64,000 nucleotides of DNA from Neostapfia colusana (lineage: Eukaryota > Streptophyta > Magnoliopsida > Poales > Poaceae): NCBI GenBank assembly GCA_030760725.1, contig JASWHV010000011.1:81259765-81323764 (forward strand). The letters run 5' to 3'. A program made the position numbers and the translations under genes. Shown here in pieces: positions 45,611 through 56,557 of this stretch (its first letter is position 1; every line of letters begins with the position of its first letter). A model generated the notes under the pieces. It saw only the letters and a program-made list of their open reading frames with translations, did no database searches and had not been told where the DNA came from.

Positions 45611-47153
45611 GGAGACCTCCGGAACCCTTAGTATACAGTGAGGACCCGTAGAAGGTGTCTATGCAGAGCTTCGAGATTGGTCAAGGCCTCCGAGTCCTTG
45701 CGGAGCTAAGGACTCGGCCAGGAAAAGCCAAGAAGAAGACTAGGACATGCAGACACAAAAAGAAACAGGAGTCTGTCCATACGAAGGCTCCACGAGCTGG
45801 GCTACAGACTCAACAAAAATAAAAAAGGAAGTACAGGGCCTTGTGGCCACGGGGGCAGATGCCTAAGAGTCCCCGGACTCCCGATGAAACCTAGAGGCCA
45901 CGAGGGCAGCTAAGTCCTCGACTTTGGCCCTGGCAGCTTCCTCCCGATCGGCGACGGGTCCTAGACGAACCGGCCCCAGAGAAAAGGAAGGGTCTCGGCT
46001 AAGGAAGCACGACAGAACGTGCATAGCAACCTCCTTCGCAAGGCCCCGACCTTCCGCTTCCAGCTCGTCGGCGATCACTGATTCGAGCCGACCTAGCTCG
46101 TCGCCGATAGATTCAAGGGCCGGGATCGCTTCGGACATCGGCCGCGCCGGAGCCTCCACCTGCACAGGGCTGAAACCAAGAGGAGCCAAGGCGGACCCCG
46201 CCTTGGCAATGAAGCACCAGACTGCCTGGGCCTCGGCAGTCCGCAAGGACTGGAGCTTCTCTACCTCTTGGCGAGCCGCCAGCTCGCGATCCATCGCCGC
46301 CTGGCGCTCCTTGGAGAACTGCTCCTCCCTCGCGGCGACAGCCGACTCACGAAGCTCCAGCTCCTTGGACCGAGCCCTTAGCTCCTCCACCTTGGCCCTC
46401 AGCCGGGCGGTGGTCTTCTCCTCCTCGGCTGCAGCGGCACGTTCCCGATCGGCGACGGCGCGCTCTCGACGGGCTACCTGCAGCTGCAACTCCTCCGCGG
46501 CGGCGGAACGCTCCTTGGCTTTGGCTTCAGCGTGGGCCAGAGCCTCGCGGTAGGTGGCACGAACCCGCTGGGCCTCTGACTCCAAGCGGCTAATGGCCTT
46601 CTTCTGAGTGCCAAGCAGAGCACTCATGGCCTCAAGCCTTGACTGCCTCGAGTCAAGGTCCGCCTTAGCTTCCCGGGCCCGCTGCTGCCAGCTCAGAAGG
46701 CGTTCCCTCTCGCCGGCCAGCGCCCCCCGCTCCTGCTCAAAGGCAGATTGGAGCTGCCGGGTGCTGGTCTCGACACGCCCCAGGGCGTCCCACATGGGCG
46801 CCGGAGCAGGGGGGACAGGAGTTGCGCCGCTGGACCCCCCTGACGAGTCTAAGACCGGCGGAGGCGCCGGCGCCTCAACAACCAGGGTGGGGCGCTGTCC
46901 TAAGGAGGCCAGGGGGCCAGCAGGCGCACCTACAGCAGCCCTCCCGGTCTCAGGACCAAACTTCTGGACTGGTGAAGGAGGGCGGATAGGAGCAGATGCG
47001 GTCACCGCGGAGAGTGAACCCGCTGGCGCAGAGGGTGCCCCCGTCGATTTGGGGGCCATGGGAGCCACCACGGTCCCCAGGTGCTGAGGCGCGGAGCTTC
47101 CGTCGGTTGAAGGCAGCCGGATAAGAGGGCCGCCCCCGTCAGCTGTTCGGTCC

Positions 47154-47231
47154 CTGCAAGAAGAGAAAGCCATCAGGATAAGAGAAGAGACAAGAGCTCT
47201 GCTCCTGCAAGCCAGAAAGAGCAACACTTAC
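47154..47231 (-). other. Candidate intron 2 of the antisense gene (78 nt)
   Basis: On the minus strand the donor is CCCA|GTAAGTG and the acceptor TTTCTTGCAG|GG with a pyrimidine-rich run before it. Removing it joins the exon 2 frame (..SAHAAQ) to the exon 3 frame in phase. Confidence 0.7.
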
Positions 47232-47805
47232 TGGGCGGCATGAGCGCTCCAACGGGCTTGCAGCACTGGCCTCTGGGCTGTAGCTGAACCGCCGAGACCA
47301 GCGGCTGGAACGGTTGCGGAATGGGACGCCTGGATCCCCGGCACACTCGCTGGCGTCGCCCCACCAACATCCGTCCTGGAAACCCCTCCGCTTGAGGAAG
47401 GATGGCGAGGTACTTGGGCTGATTCGGACGGCCGCCGTCTGGGGAGAGACCCGCCTGGGAGGGACACTCGGGGCCTCTTCGGGTCGCCACCCGATGGACC
47501 AGCACCCCCGGGAGATGGGGGCAGAGTAGCTCCGGCATCCTGACTCGGCGCAGGCGGCGCCCTCAGAGGAGACCGGGCGCGTTTCTTCTCTAGATGCCCG
47601 GGGGTCGGCTCCTTTCCTTTCCCTTTGTCGACGGCTTGGGTTCCGTCGGCTCTGGGGAGGGTTTGACAGCGGCGGATGCCTCATGCCCTGACCCGGAGTG
47701 CTCGGTTCCTGGAATGGTGATACCCCGGAAGGCATCCCCGACCTGCCGGACGGCGATCCCGATGTCGTCAAGATTTCACATCTTCCGCAGGAGCTCTGAC
47801 CTCCT

Positions 47806-47879
47806 CTGAGGCTCCAAGAAGAGGGGGTGGCAGAGGGCGGAAGGGCGGGGTCACCACTGGGAATGTAGTCACCACTCAC
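47806..47879 (-). other. Candidate intron 1 of the antisense gene (74 nt)
   Basis: The donor is AAG|GTGAGT (full consensus) and the acceptor GCCTCAG|AGG. Exon 1 ends in phase 0 and the downstream frame RRSELLRKM follows in phase 0. Confidence 0.7.
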
Positions 47880-48671
47880 CTTGCTCACCATCTCGATCAG
47901 CTCCTCATCGGAAGGGTCAGAGCCGGGGGCCCTCTCCAGCCTGGTACAGTCCTGCTCGCCGGTGTAGTACCACGCTGGGCGGCTACGCTGCTGCAAGGGT
48001 GCAATACGGCGCGACATAAAGTCCATCAGCACTATTAGAGATGTCAGCCCCTCGTTGGTCAAGAACAGGATCCGCTCCAAGACCGGGGAGTACTCCTGCT
48101 CCAGCTCAGGGATCTCCTCCCAGAAGCGGCGATCGGTGGTTGGGCTGGCGGTTGGGAGTTGTAGGCGATCGTGCTCGTCGGTCTGCACTACCACCCAGCT
48201 CTCCCTCCAGTTTTCCCACCTTGATGCGCTGAAGGGCAGAAGGTATCCGGAGACCTTGGGGTCCTTGCAGCGATGCTGGAAGTAGTATGCCCCCATCTGA
48301 GTCTTCGAGCCGCGCCCAGTCGTCCGCAGCACAAAGAAGTGGCGGAAGAGCGTCACGGAGGCGTGCACCCCCACGAACATCTCGCAGAAGTGGACAAAAA
48401 CAGCAGCCATTGCGAAAGAGTTGGGGGAAAGATGGTGGAGCTGGAGACCATATGTCTCCAGCAGGGTGACAAAGAAGGAAGAGATCGGCGGAACGAACCC
48501 CGCCAGAGCATAAGCGGTGAAGAAGACTATCTCCCCCTTTTCCAGGACCAAGGGGAGAGATCCTCAGCGAAGCCGATGTTTCTGCTCTTCTGAGCGCCAG
48601 CCCAGCAGCCTGCGCACTGGCCCGAGCTCGAAAGAACGAATGAGGCGCGTCGGGAGCAAGTTGGAAGCCAT

Positions 48672-49143
48672 GGCGAAAGAGGGCACAAGGGCAGGAAAGC
48701 TGGGGCGCAAGAGTTCAAGGGAAGAACGAGCGCAATGCAAAGGGAAGCCGCGATGCGGGTGAGATCCCCTTTTAAAACTTTCCAGGGATGGTTCGAGGTA
48801 ATTCGAAAACCTCCGAAAACATCGCATCGGCGACCGTGTTAGCTCCGAGACCGGGCGCCGATGAAAGGTGGACCCAAGCCGCCCAACTAAAGTGGTGGGT
48901 CAAGGAGTCAGACGCCCCAGAAGACAAGCCGGCGAGGCACTTCAGCGGTTCCCGAAGAAAGAGCCGCAGCGTGCAGAAGTGGTAGTCTTGGGAACCGCCG
49001 CAGTAAAAGCAACCATCAAGTGAGCGCACGCTCCCACAATCCCGCGGCCGTTCGTGCTCCGGCAGCGGTCAATTCGGGACTTAGAGAAAGTGCGCGGATC
49101 GGAAGAGACGGAGGTCCCACCTCGGGCTCGCTATCTCCCCCGA
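48672..49143 (-). promoter_or_regulatory. Putative promoter region of the antisense gene
   Basis: The minus strand has TTTTAAAAGG at about 48769-48778, roughly 100 bp before the chosen start codon; the rest has no recognisable gene. Only the TATA-like string and its distance support the call. Confidence 0.4.
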
Positions 49144-49161
49144 GATGGGCCCGGGGGCCAC
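49144..49161 (+). promoter_or_regulatory. Putative polypurine tract of element F
   Basis: GATGGGCCCGGGGGCCAC directly before the 3' LTR. It is G-rich rather than purely purine; its position gives the assignment. Confidence 0.55.
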
Positions 49162-50233
49162 TGTCGGTACCTGAGATATGGGGTACCCCCGCGCACAGGG
49201 GAAAATGCCTAAGGAACTCCGAAGGCGCCACGCGTCCGGCGGGGCTGGACCTCCCTCTCCTCAGAGGAGAGCTCCGAGCCCGCCACGTGGCATACAGAAG
49301 CCGGACCTCCCCCTCCGCGGGAGAGAGGTCCGAAGGCGCCACGCGTCCCGCGGGGCCGGACCTCCCACTCCTCAGAGGAGGGCTCCGGGCCCGCCACGTG
49401 GCCGACAGAAGCCGAGCCTCCCCCTCCGCGGGGAGAGGTCCGGAGGCTCCACGTGCCCCGCAGGCCGGACCCTCCTCTCCTCTGAGAAGGGCTCCGGGCC
49501 CGCCACGTGGCAGCAGAAAGGCGCTGCCTGCCCCCGAGCGATAGGCAGCGGGCGTAAAGACGCCCCATACCTTGCCGTACAAGGTATTCAAGGCCCGCGT
49601 CTTCCCAAGACGTGGAGACGCGGACCACGCCTCTGTCAGGTGCCGTTGCGCCCAGTCACATCACAGACTGGTGCGCGGTGTTAGAACCTGCCAGCCAATA
49701 AACACCGCGACAAGACATCCCATGCCGCCTGCGCCGTCATCAACCACTACGACTAGCATGCGGCATGGGCAGGGCGGCAAGATGAAGACTCAGAAGCCTT
49801 CGACCAGAGACAACTACCGGCATAACTGCAGATACGGTAGATAATAGACAATCTTCCCGGGACCACCTGTCGGGTCCCGGCTCCCCTTGTAAGCCACCCG
49901 AGTCTTGGACTATAAAAGGCTCGGGTAGGCGACGATAGCAAGGGTTCGCACTTTGCAACTCATACGCTAGCCATACACTCCCAAGCTGTAACTCACCCCC
50001 AAGCTCAGGACTCCGGCCCTGAGCAGCAAGCAATACAGCGAGCTCCATAGCTCGCCGTGGACGTAGGGTTTTACGCTCCGGCGGCCTGAACCACGTAAAA
50101 CTCACCGCGTCAAGCTCTTACTAACTCGTCCATCCGCGCAAGCTCTCTGCAAGGGACTAGCCCCACCGAAAAAAGAACCTCCGCGGGCTGCCCAGTGCAG
50201 GCCCGGGGGAAGTGTCGACCGAACACTTTGACA
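49162..50233 (+). repeat. Element F 3' LTR
   Basis: 1072 bp, very similar to 39139-40234. It lacks about 24 bp near the start of the array (aaggaactccgaaggcgcca versus the longer 5' copy). TATA at 49911-49918. Confidence 0.93.
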
Positions 50234-50238
50234 TTGTT
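50234..50238. repeat. Right target-site duplication of element F (TTGTT)
   Basis: Matches 39134-39138. Confidence 0.92.
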
Positions 50239-50562
50239 GGTTTAAATTGTTGCTCAGGTCAAGGGGATGATGTGGTGTTCAATGACCAAGACTTCGGACC
50301 CGAAGAAGGATTCTAGGTTCATGGAGTCCCCCGGGCAACGCCTGTGACGGAGCCCACAAGAATAATATTCCGCTGCTTTTTATTTATATGTCATGAACTT
50401 ATTATCGTCCGTCGAGATGTATGCTATGTAAGACTTATTTATATTCGACATCTGGCTTGTAATAAATGATGCTTCACTATTTGTCATCACATGTATGAGA
50501 AAATGATCCTGGCATACATGTGATATTCACTCGGTTGTTCTTCGGAGAAACCGGGTGTGACA
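50239..50562 (+). repeat. LTR H, 3' segment
   Basis: Terminal part of the solo LTR, ending AAACCGGGTGTGACA, with AATAAA at about 50461, a plausible polyadenylation signal. Confidence 0.82.
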
Positions 50563-50567
50563 TGTTC
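50563..50567. repeat. Right target-site duplication of LTR H (TGTTC)
   Basis: Matches 36035-36039; the element G protease frame resumes here. Confidence 0.9.
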
Positions 50568-51143
50568 CTGATTTGCCTTACTAGCGCTAGTAAGATCATC
50601 TTTCAAAATATGTTCTGGAGACATAGGAAGCAAAGTAATATTTTTATCCTTATGAACAAGAGTATACTGATTTTTCCTGCCATGGTGTACAGAACTTTTA
50701 TCGAATTGCCATGGTCTACCAAGTAAAAGGGAGCATGCTTGCATGGATACCACATCACAATCAACATAATCCGCATATGTAGCGATACTAAAATGTACAC
50801 GAACAGTACGTGTTACTTTAACCTTGCTGCTGCTGTTTAACCATTGTATGTAGTAAGGATGAGGATGTGGTCTGGTGGTAAGAGACAACTTCTCCACCAT
50901 GTCCATACTAGCTAAGTTGTTGCAACTCCCAGCATCGATGATGATGCGGACACACCGTTCCTTAACAACTCCCTTTGTATGGAACAAATTGTGCCTCTGA
51001 TTTTGCTCAGCATGTGTTACCTGCGCACTCAAAACACGTTGAGCAACTAAACTTTCATACCTCTCAGCGTCTTCAGCAGCCATGTATTGTGTCTTTTGTT
51101 CAGAATCAGCGCCATCCTGTTCTTCACTTGCAATAAGAGCCAA
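50568..51143 (-). pseudogene. Element G protease region, cut by LTR H
   Basis: The frame carries a retropepsin-type block VRIIIDAGSCNNLAS, then VDCDVVSMQACSLLLGRPW, typical of plant Gypsy proteases (active site Asp-Ala-Gly-Ser here), and runs to the H insertion. The RT linker follows at 36034. A frameshift near 51150 separates it from gag. Confidence 0.88.
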
Positions 51144-52305
51144 AGTCTCCTCATCATAGTCACTAGCGGACTCATACCCACCATCTCAGCATCCATCATC
51201 ACACGCTTGGATGGGCATTGGATCTCATAGTGACCTCCACCCTTGCAACGACGACATATAATATCATGTGTTTTCCCGGTTGATGCCATGAATGAAGAAG
51301 AGCTCCGTGCGGGATCCGAAGGTGTGCTCTTGGCATATGGTGGTGGTGGTGCCTGTTTTCTTGTATCACGGTTGGAGTTGGTGTCTGAAGTAGGCGGTGG
51401 TGCAGTAGGACGTGTGGAAGTAGAAGATGCACGTGGTGTCCATGATGAAGATCGACCTGTAGAAAAGTTAGTCCGCGCCATGTCCTGTCGATCCTGCACT
51501 TCACGTTCAGCTTTGCAAGCAAGATGGAATAAACGAGTGATGTTGTTATACTCCTTATACTCTAATATAGTTTGAATTTCTATGTTTAGCCCACCCATAA
51601 ACCGTGCAAGCATAGCTTCATTATCCTCAACAATATCACATCGAATCAACCCAGTTTGTAATTCCTGATAATATTCCTCTACAGATTTTTTCCCTATCTT
51701 AAGCGCTATAATTTTTGAAGTAATTCATGTTGATAATATGGTGGAACCCAACGAGTACGCGTAGCAGTTTTCAATGCAGCCCAAGTAGTTGGGATATTAT
51801 TATGATATAATCTACAATGTTCAGACCACCAAACAGGAGCAAAACTAGTGAATTCACAAACAGCAGCATCAACCCTTCTATCCTCAGGATATTGTAAACA
51901 TGTAAAACGTTGTTCAGTTTCTAACTCCCAAGTAAGATATACACCAGGAATGTATCTACCCTCAAATGGTGGAATATTCAATTTCAGTTTAGGGACATGA
52001 TCATTATCTCGTACCTGAGGGGGTGGTGCAGCCCTACCATTTTGATTGTAGGTGTGTGGACGACTGGGATGTTGTACGTAGTTCTGATGTGGAGCAATCT
52101 CATCCTCGTACTTGCCCTCGTACTCATTGTACTGATCAACAGTAGTAGCAGGATCCGCAGAACTAGCAGCAGTAGCAACGGCACCAGAATGTTGGCCTTG
52201 GTCGAGAGGCACACGCTGTGCGCGTCCCATTTGATTTGGAAGGCGGCGTTGTTGTTGTTGTTGCCGCTGCCGAGGTGCGACACGTGCAGCTGGTGGTGGT
52301 GGTAG
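51144..52305 (-). pseudogene. Element G gag, frameshifted and truncated at its start
   Basis: The frame 52230-51706, open upstream to the I border, has KLNIPPFEGRY, CEFTSFAPVWWSEHCR and ATRTRWVPPYYQHELLQ of the gag capsid, with a Gln-rich stretch before it. It stops at 51706. After a shift, 51649-51047 gives LARFMGGLNIEIQTILEYK, a Ser/Thr/Pro-rich linker and the knuckle CRRCKGGGHYEIQC. The true start and the 5' LTR were removed when LTR I came to lie at 52306. Confidence 0.88.
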
Positions 52306-54563
52306 TGTGGTGCCCGGTCCCGTAAAACATGGAACCCAGCTAATGCATATGTGTGCCCAGGATGTTCATCACACATACACATGTAATCCACAAACTGAAT
52401 CCAGAATATAACCACGAATAATAGGGTTTAAGTACTTTATTACATCAATCTCTAACTCATTCTTGCAGCGGAAGTTTCTAACTTATTCTAGCACCGGAAG
52501 TCTCTAAACGATAGCGGAAGCAAATAAACAGCAGCGGCTCCATCTCCAACTCCACAGGCAAGTTGACGGTAGTTCGCACACCTAATACTCCACATGATCT
52601 TCGAAGTACTCCTCTCCTGTTGTTGATGTTTGTATGATAATGCAAGGGTGAGTACATGTCGTACTCAGCAAGTGCGGGAAAAGTATGACATGTAGCTTAC
52701 AACAAAGTAGTAATAAAAAGGCTCATTGCAGACAGCAAGGTTTGTTTCACAAACACGGTAAAAACAACAACTATCTTTAAGTGAATTTGATCCCAACATA
52801 TATCCAATTAAAACAGTAACATACCTCCATCATAATTTACCACTTATCCCGTCTCATCCAGCCATTAATCTTTCTCAACAACATCTCATGCTCATAATAA
52901 CCATCTCATATTCATATCCATCTCATAACCAAACCTCATTATCATGACTCAACAGTCCCGAAACCAATTTCCAATGACCATACCATAAACCAAACCAATA
53001 ACCATCCCAAATAACCATCCCAACTTTCCATCCCAAATTTCCCTCTAATCATGTGAGTTGGCCAGGCGCTTGTGACCGTAAGCACGTCTATCATGATAGT
53101 TTTACACTCTTAAGAGGTGGCACCACATTACCCACAAGTTTGTGATTTCGTCACCCGTCGGCGACTGCAGAACATCCATTATACCAGTACACAACCGTCA
53201 GTGTATGGCCAAGAGATCACAAAATATCCTTTACAAAGGGGCTACTAGATGTATGGACTCACTAAGGTTTCACCAGCGGGCACGAATCACCATTCTCCCA
53301 CCTACGGGCCCCCTCTTGTGCCATGCAGTTCCCACGGCAGTCCTCTCTTGACTCCCATTCCCGCGCCTTCCACGGTCCATAACAATCTAGCAACTTACCT
53401 AATTAGTCAGCTAAGCCGCACCAATATTTGGCCTTGTGGTGGCACTGTTTTCCTGGCATGAACCGGTCCTTAGATCTATGACAAGTAAACCACCATCTCA
53501 TTCTACAACATCCACAAACCAAGCTTGCCTAGATCTCCCCCGATTCTATCCTCATTATCATCATCATCAAGTTCTCATTATCATTATTCATATGAGTGCA
53601 GTAGCTAGACATGTTCTATCTCGCTTCCCATATTCCGTAGATTAGCGAAGCAAAAAGGAAAAACGACCATACCCGACTCATTAACTTTCCCGGCGACAAG
53701 GATGTTTAACAAAACTAGTAAACTCCTATAAAAGGGTTTCCCATCAAGTTGACTAAAGCATACACATTTTCGCAAACAAAACAGTTTCAAAACATGGGAT
53801 CAATATGGTCAAGGGGCACCTGCCTTGCTCCTGTGGCTTTTGTTGTTCTCGTGTCTCGAAGTCTCGATGCTGTAGTGAGCTTGTCCTTCTACTCACGACC
53901 ACACACATACAAAATTATAGCAATCAAACATCATGCACAAACTCTACTTAAGATGCAATGGTGTAGATCCTATGGTGCTGTTTTATTAAACTAGTTTGTA
54001 CGTGTTCTTGTCTGTTTTAATGGCTTGGATGGGGTTTTATGATGAATCAAGGATGTAAGGATCAAGTGTGGACGTGGTGATGATCTTGACTTAAGATCTA
54101 GATCAATTCCACCGTCAAAAACCGATCAAAATGTGATCTGTCCACACGAAACAACTTCTGTTCAAAGGGAACGAAGAAAACAGATGCGAAGAAAACCATA
54201 ATGATGTCGTAAGGTGGTAACAAAGACCTACCTCGGCCTTCCTACTAGCAATGGCAGCAGGTCAGTTCGTCAGCTCCATTCCAGCGACGGCTAGCGCGAC
54301 GGGGCTCGTCGGCGGTCTCACTGGTGGCTGAACTCCGGCGAAGGGGGTTAATTCAGCGAGTTGGGGGCTAGGGCCTCTAAGTCGTCGACTCGAGAGGTGA
54401 AAAATAGGTACGTGGTTGCGGTCAGGGGTTTTGGGTTCTATTTATAAGGGGTGAAAGAAGAGTCCTACTCAAATTGGATTTCAAATAAGAGTCCTATTAA
54501 ATTTGTTTTGGATCCTAACAACTTATCTCCAATTGATTTGGTGCGGTTGCAACGTGGAAATCA
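52306..54563 (-). repeat. LTR I, Tekay C-type, minus orientation, 5'-truncated
   Basis: Parallel to the C right LTR from its left end: TGTGGTGCCCGG, the atgcatatgtgtgcccagg segment, the conserved block at about 53060-53520, and the TATA-like box at 54439-54446. At 54564 it runs into Tat LTR J, exactly where the C LTR changes into its own array module. No internal region of this element remains here. Confidence 0.82.
54439..54446 (-). promoter_or_regulatory. Putative TATA box of LTR I
   Basis: The minus strand reads TATAAATA in the same context as in C. Confidence 0.6.
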
Positions 54564-55740
54564 TGTCTGTCAGTTCCCTCAATACCGGGTACCCCCGCGC
54601 ACAGGGTGAAACTGCCTAAGGACCTCGCCCCCTCTGCAGGGGCGAGCTCCGAAGGAGCCACGTGTCTAGTAGGGCCGGAACTCCCCTCCTCTCGGAGGGT
54701 AGCTCCGGGCCTGCCACGTGGCCCAGGAGGCCGGACCTTGCCCCCTCCGCCGGGGAGAGCTCCAAAGGAGCCACGTGTCCAGTAGGGCCGGAGCTCCCCT
54801 CCCCTCGGAGGATAGCTCCGGGCCTGCCACGTGGCCAAGGAGGCCGGACCTCGACCCCTCCGCCGGGGCGAGCTCCGAAGGAGCCACATGTCCAGTAGGG
54901 TCAGAGCTCCCCTCCCCTCGGAGGATATTTCCGAGCCTGCCACGTGGCCCAGGAGGCCGGACCTCGCCCCCTCCGCCAGGGCGAGCTCCGAAGGAACCAC
55001 GTTTCCAGTGGGGCCACAGCTCCCCTCTCCTCAGAGGTAAGCTCCGGGCCCGACACTTGGCCAGCAGAGCAGCGCTTCCCGCCCGGCGCGGTAGCCAGTG
55101 GGAGTAAAGGCGCGCCATGCCTTTACCGTACAAGGCATTCAAGACCCGCGCCTTTCCAAGACGAAGAGGCGCGGCGCATGTCAGGAGGCGCTGTGACCAG
55201 TCAAGACAGGCGTACAGTGTATGAAGCTGCAGACCATTGAAGGCAGCGACAAGACATGGGCAAGACGTGCCCTGCCGCCCCTACCATCGCCAACGGCTAC
55301 ACGCTACACCTAGCCTGCGGCATGGGCAGGGCGGCAGGACAAGGACCTCGACGCCAGCGCCAAGACATAGTAGCTGGTAGGAAATCACCCCGAGGCAACC
55401 TTTCGGGTCCCTGGGGTCCACCTTGTAAGACCGCCCGAGCCTTGGACTATAAAAGGCTCGGGTAGGCAACGTTACAAGGGGGTTCGGGCTCGGCTGAGTA
55501 CAGCTCCCTCGAGGCCATCCTCATACTCAAGGAAACCAGTGCTCCGACCACTCTCGTGGATGTAGGGTTTTACGCTTCGTCGGCCCGAATCACGTAAATC
55601 CCCGTGTCAAACCACCTTCATCTCCTTCCGTCATCCATTCCGGCGAGACCCACGCGAGAGGACTAGCCCCTCTGAAAAAGAACCTCCACGGGCTGCCCAG
55701 AGCAGGCCCAGGGGAAGTGTCGACCGTAGACGCTTCGACA
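54564..55740 (+). repeat. Element J 5' LTR
   Basis: About 1.18 kb and F-like throughout: CACGTG array (54600-55060), ccttaccgtacaaggcattcaag segment, TATA at 55448, and an end ...GACGCTTCGACA. The left border is placed by similarity to the F LTR start and could be off by a few bases. Confidence 0.85.
55448..55455 (+). promoter_or_regulatory. Putative TATA box of the element J LTR
   Basis: TATAAAAG in the context cttggactataaaaggctcg shared with F. Confidence 0.72.
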
Positions 55741-55764
55741 TTTGGCGCGCCAGGTAGGGGGCTT
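55741..55764 (+). promoter_or_regulatory. Primer-binding site of element J
   Basis: TTTGGCGCGCCAGGTAGGGG immediately after the LTR, identical to that of F. Confidence 0.8.
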
Positions 55765-55789
55765 TTCGCTCTCCGACGAGTCTACGCCG

Positions 55790-56557
55790 ATGAAGATGAC
55801 CAAGCCTCCGTCAGCGGCAAGCTCTTCGTGCCGACGTTCCCGGCGAACTCCATCAATCTCAAGATCTGCCGCGGCGCAGAGCGCCACTCAAGCAAGTGTG
55901 CTAGCCGCAGCAGAAGCACTCCTGGGTAGTCTACCTGCTGAAGACACTCCCCAGGGGGCCACCCAGCAGTGGATCCTCGACGTCAACTACCTCGTCGCTA
56001 CTGCCGTCAACCCTCTGCTGCGTCGGGGACGACGCCCTGCTCAACCTAGTGTCTCGCTGTCGCGCACACCAACGGTTGACGGGCAGACGGCAGACTCCCG
56101 CTCTACCAGGCTCCCAACGGCGGACCTGAGGGTAGAGCTGGAACGACGCCGCTCGGGAGAAGATGCCCGCGTCACCATCGAGCGACAGCGGCAAAGCCGT
56201 CGCAAGCAAGAGGCCAACCACAGCATGTCGACTGCCTCGACTCAACCTAGGTCGCAGATGTTCGCCACGCAACCTCTGCCCCAGGCATACGCCATGCAGC
56301 ATATGCAGCAACCATATGTCCTGCAGACGGTGCCCCCGATGTATAGCGCGCCTTTGCCCATGCTGGGGTACACCGTGCCAGCAGCCGTCCAAGGGTTCAC
56401 GACACCAAGACCTGCAATAGCAGTGACCGGATGTGTGGCCCTGGCGCCACACCTCCACTTCGTAGTGTGGCCACGCAAGTTCCGGCCACACCTGCCGGAG
56501 AAGTATGACAGAAGCGTCAACCCAGCAGAGTTTCTGCAGGTCTACTCTACTGCCATC
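55790..56557 (+). pseudogene. Element J gag, truncated by element K
   Basis: Start at 55790 (MKMTKPPSAAS). The frame is open for 256 codons up to the insertion, without the stops that interrupt F. Landmarks: TQQWILDVNYLVATAVNP, a basic segment ERQRQSRRKQE, a Met/Gln/Pro-rich stretch (QAYAMQHMQQPYVLQ), and the capsid entry FRPHLPEKYDRS up to EFLQVYSTAI. The frame then reads a few codons of K LTR and stops. It is the best guide to what F gag looked like before decay. Confidence 0.9.

Larger units (their letters stand above)
45863..48671 (-). pseudogene. Antisense gene of element F, with two candidate introns and a few lesions
   Basis: Start chosen at 48671-48669 (MASNLLPTRLIRS). Candidate exon 1, 48671-47880 (264 codons, one stop at 48564-48566), has the block LETYGLQLHHLSPNSFAM, FVHFCEMFVGV, LFRHFFVLR and WVVVQTDEHDRLQ. 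I recognise this as the plant putative gypsy-type transposon domain (Pfam PF04195). Exon 2, 47805-47232, is Pro/Ser/Arg-rich and has a stop at 47776-47778 and a one-base shift near 47615. Exon 3, 47153-45863, is open and contains about 170 residues of Glu/Ala/Arg-rich heptad pattern, a likely coiled coil (QQRAREAKADLDSRQSRLEA). Function unknown. The gene faces the pol genes from the other strand. Confidence 0.82.
39139..50233 (+). mobile_element. Element F: Tat-lineage (RIRE2/Grande-like) Ty3/Gypsy element with antisense gene, inserted in LTR H
   Basis: LTRs at 39139-40234 and 49162-50233 start TGTCGGTACC and end TTYGACA, and are highly similar apart from a deletion of about 24 bp in the 3' copy. 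The TSD is TTGTT. Between them lie a primer site, gag, protease, an RT remnant, an archaeal-type RNase H, an integrase remnant, all on the plus strand, and then a gene on the minus strand before the 3' LTR. A reverse-strand gene between pol and the 3' LTR is known from Tat elements such as Grande. The RT core and most of the integrase core are gone, so the copy is non-autonomous. Confidence 0.93.
36040..50562 (+). mobile_element. Solo LTR H (Tekay-like) inserted in element G and split by element F
   Basis: Outer borders are TGTAACACCCC at 36040 and CCGGGTGTGACA at 50562, with a perfect 5-bp TSD. Excluding element F, about 3.4 kb remains (36040-39138 and 50239-50562). It holds no gag or pol trace, so it is a solo LTR left by recombination between the two LTRs of a former element. 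The first 200 bp match the start of the K LTR closely, and the 3' half has the block shared with LTR D. Confidence 0.88.
54564..56557 (+). mobile_element. Element J: Tat-lineage element, 5' LTR and partial gag, cut by element K
   Basis: The LTR (54564-55740) is followed by a primer site and a gag frame closely related to F. The element ends abruptly at the K LTR start at 56558. The bases CCATC before K would be the K target duplication, but the other side lies outside the window. Confidence 0.85.

Noticed and set aside
45924..46553. 209-codon plus-strand ORF, and another at 46608-47087
   Set aside because: Shadow frames opposite the coiled-coil exon of the antisense gene; Ser/Ala/Arg-rich composition is what the reverse strand of Glu/Ala/Arg codons gives.
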